Notes under the pieces: model-generated
Told to the model about the DNA's origin: nothing
Database searches by the model: none
What the model saw: the letters and a program-made list of their open reading frames with translations, nothing else
Assembly: GCA_003453085.1 (NCBI GenBank)
Contig: DMMK01000183.1
Span: 1 to 7,747, forward strand
DNA from: Verrucomicrobiales bacterium
GTDB taxonomy: Bacteria > Verrucomicrobiota > Verrucomicrobiia > Verrucomicrobiales > Verrucomicrobiaceae
Direction: 5' to 3'
DNA length: 7,747 bases
Made by a program: the position numbers and the translations under genes
Shown: positions 6,796 through 7,747 of the stretch, in pieces
Layout: every line of letters begins with the position of its first letter
How positions within the stretch are numbered: position 1 is the first letter of the stretch

Positions 6796-7341
6796 ATGGC
6801 AGACGAGACACCCCCGCCTATCCCTCGTGATCTTCATTGCGAATACGAGGAGCGTGCCTTCCGCCACTGCACCCGCTGTGGTGAAACTCTGGAAGACGAT
6901 CAGGGCGGTTTCCAGATCTCCAAAGCCTATAAAAAGGGCGAGTGTGTGATGGAGTACGCCCTGTGCGACCACTGCCGCGTCGCCATGATGGAGGAGTTTT
7001 CCCAGGAGTCCAAAAAACGCCTCTCGGACTATCAGCATGAGAATGTGGATCTGCACCGGGGCCTGCATCATTGCTCCGTCTGCGGGGTGGCCCGGAGCGA
7101 GGAAGGCATGGATGATTTTGTCATCACAGGCATCTGCGAAGGAGTCCATCTCATCCACAGCATCATGGTCTGCGGCAAATGCGGGGATGGCATCCAGGAG
7201 CTGATCTCCGTCAAAACCCGCGATACCTGGCGGCGGTTTGTGGATGAAAACTTTCCGGGCCCTCCCAGCGAAGGGGAATACCCGGAGATCGAAGAAGTCC
7301 CCTCCCCTCACGCGATTCCCGTCTTCACCACCCAAGGCTGA
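6796..7341 (+). CDS. Unrecognised protein with two tandem four-cysteine zinc-binding units
   Basis: I do not recognise this 181-residue soluble protein. It has four CxxC knuckles: C25-C28, C57-C60, C93-C96 and C126-C129. They form two matching units with 28 and 29 residues between the paired knuckles, each starting HCxxCG and ending with a Cx2C followed by a short helix (HCTRCGE...CDHCRVAMMEEF and HCSVCGV...CGKCGDGIQELI). This indicates an internal duplication, with each unit likely to bind one zinc as a zinc-ribbon-like fold. Extra cysteines at 15, 50 and 114 break the strict pattern. The tail (about 153-181) is acidic and proline-rich. No signal peptide or membrane span is present. Zinc binding is inferred from spacing; it could be structural, nucleic-acid-binding or protein-binding. 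The gene lies 48 bp after dusB, possibly in the same transcript. A GAGG at 6780-6783 sits 12 bases before the ATG, the same loose spacing as at dusB. Confidence 0.85.
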   Translation: MADETPPPIPRDLHCEYEERAFRHCTRCGETLEDDQGGFQISKAYKKGECVMEYALCDHCRVAMMEEFSQESKKRLSDYQHENVDLHRGLHHCSVCGVARSEEGMDDFVITGICEGVHLIHSIMVCGKCGDGIQELISVKTRDTWRRFVDENFPGPPSEGEYPEIEEVPSPHAIPVFTTQG

Positions 7342-7349
7342 CGCCACCT

Positions 7350-7365
7350 TGGCACGCCCCTTGCA
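7350..7365 (+). promoter_or_regulatory. Sigma-54 (RpoN) -24/-12 promoter for the amidase gene
   Basis: TGGCAC (7350-7355), five bases, then TTGCA (7361-7365) matches the sigma-54 consensus TGGCAC-N5-TTGCW at every defined position, with the required spacing, and the base before it is also T. It lies in the 36-bp gap between the zinc-protein gene and the amidase gene, on the correct strand. Counting 12 bases from the -12 cytosine (7364) puts the transcription start near 7376, about two bases before the ATG. No sigma-70-type -10 box is visible at suitable spacing. Activator sites would lie in the upstream coding region. Assignment is by consensus only. Confidence 0.65.
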
Positions 7366-7377
7366 CATCACGCCGCC

Positions 7378-7747
7378 ATGCCCCACCTCCGCCCATGGTT
7401 TGCCCTCGTTCTTCTGGCCCTTTTGGCCTCCTGCCAAAGCCAGCCGGGGAACGGCAAACGCAGCACCTATGGGGACCGGCCCGGACCGCAGGGATTTAAA
7501 ACGGTGATCGTGGATGCAGGCCACGGGGGCAAGGATTCCGGCGCCCGTGCCCGGGGACTGGTGGAAAAACAACTGGCCCTTGATGTGGCCAAAAGGCTGC
7601 GTTCCGAGCTTTGGCCCGGGTTCAAAGTGGTGGAGGTGCGCAAGTCCGACCGCTTTGTGGAACTGGACAGCCGTGTCTCCATCGCCAATCGCTACCCGGA
7701 TGCCATTCTGGTGAGCATCCATTTCAACTATGGCAGCCGCCGCCACG
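7378..7747 (+). CDS. N-acetylmuramoyl-L-alanine amidase (Amidase_3) lipoprotein, 3'-truncated by window edge
   Basis: This is a zinc peptidoglycan hydrolase that cuts the bond between N-acetylmuramic acid and the stem peptide. The first 123 residues are present. A short basic, then hydrophobic signal ends in the lipobox LASC with Cys19, so the mature enzyme should be lipid-anchored in the periplasm. The next residues are Gln and Ser, not Asp, which favours outer-membrane sorting if E. coli-type rules apply. The catalytic domain starts near residue 40 with VIVDAGHGGKDSGA, holding zinc ligand His49. It continues with Glu63 (GLVEKQLALDVAK), the second ligand, and SIHFN with His115, the third. 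The final catalytic Glu lies beyond the edge. Most family members have SIHAN here; the Phe is a small deviation. The start is fixed by the lipoprotein signal. There is no Shine-Dalgarno site, and the predicted sigma-54 start would leave almost no leader. Family members act in daughter-cell separation or envelope remodelling; which applies here cannot be seen. Confidence 0.92.
   Translation, partial: MPHLRPWFALVLLALLASCQSQPGNGKRSTYGDRPGPQGFKTVIVDAGHGGKDSGARARGLVEKQLALDVAKRLRSELWPGFKVVEVRKSDRFVELDSRVSIANRYPDAILVSIHFNYGSRRH

Noticed and set aside
6739..7746. 335-codon minus-strand frame across the zinc-protein and amidase genes
   Set aside because: The plus strand carries four CxxC knuckles and then an amidase with lipobox and zinc ligands. 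The minus-strand frame is their shadow.
1..7747. tRNA genes, insertion sequences, CRISPR array, attachment sites
   Set aside because: No cloverleaf-like sequence, transposase motif, regularly spaced repeat or terminal inverted repeat was seen on reading the window.

Overview
The window looks like chromosomal DNA from a Gram-negative bacterium of roughly 58-60 % GC (estimated by eye). It encodes a FecA-type TonB-dependent outer-membrane receptor and a lipoprotein cell-wall amidase, so there is an outer membrane. Three features suggest Verrucomicrobiota, perhaps near Prosthecobacter or Verrucomicrobium: the CobA-HemD fusion, the weak Shine-Dalgarno signals, and the mix of housekeeping and unrecognised genes. 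This placement rests on gene style only and is tentative.

Layout, left to right. The window opens inside a small bacterial SRP RNA gene, of which the conserved domain IV and the 3' arm are present. It is followed closely by a bifunctional uroporphyrinogen-III C-methyltransferase / uroporphyrinogen-III synthase gene that ends at a strong intrinsic terminator. After a 159-bp gap carrying inverted repeats comes a FecA-like receptor gene with its own intrinsic terminator. A convergent gene on the minus strand encodes an unrecognised 532-residue protein with one membrane span and a proline-rich linker. An 83-bp divergent promoter region separates it from a DusB-type tRNA-dihydrouridine synthase gene (+). 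The dusB gene is followed by a gene for an unrecognised 181-residue protein made of two copies of a four-cysteine zinc-binding unit. The window ends inside an N-acetylmuramoyl-L-alanine amidase (Amidase_3) lipoprotein gene, which is preceded by a near-consensus sigma-54 promoter.

How the genes relate. The genes do not form one pathway. CobA-HemD supplies uroporphyrinogen III and precorrin-2 for heme, siroheme and cobalamin, and the receptor probably imports a ferric chelate. The two are therefore loosely linked by iron and tetrapyrroles, but a terminator separates them. dusB and the double-zinc gene (48-bp gap) could be co-transcribed. The amidase appears to have its own promoter.

No mobile element, CRISPR array, tRNA gene or defence system is visible, and I see no clear new multi-gene system. 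The points most worth a second look are the sigma-54 promoter with a nearly leaderless amidase start, the duplicated zinc protein, the unrecognised single-span protein, and two terminators whose stems differ only by compensatory changes.
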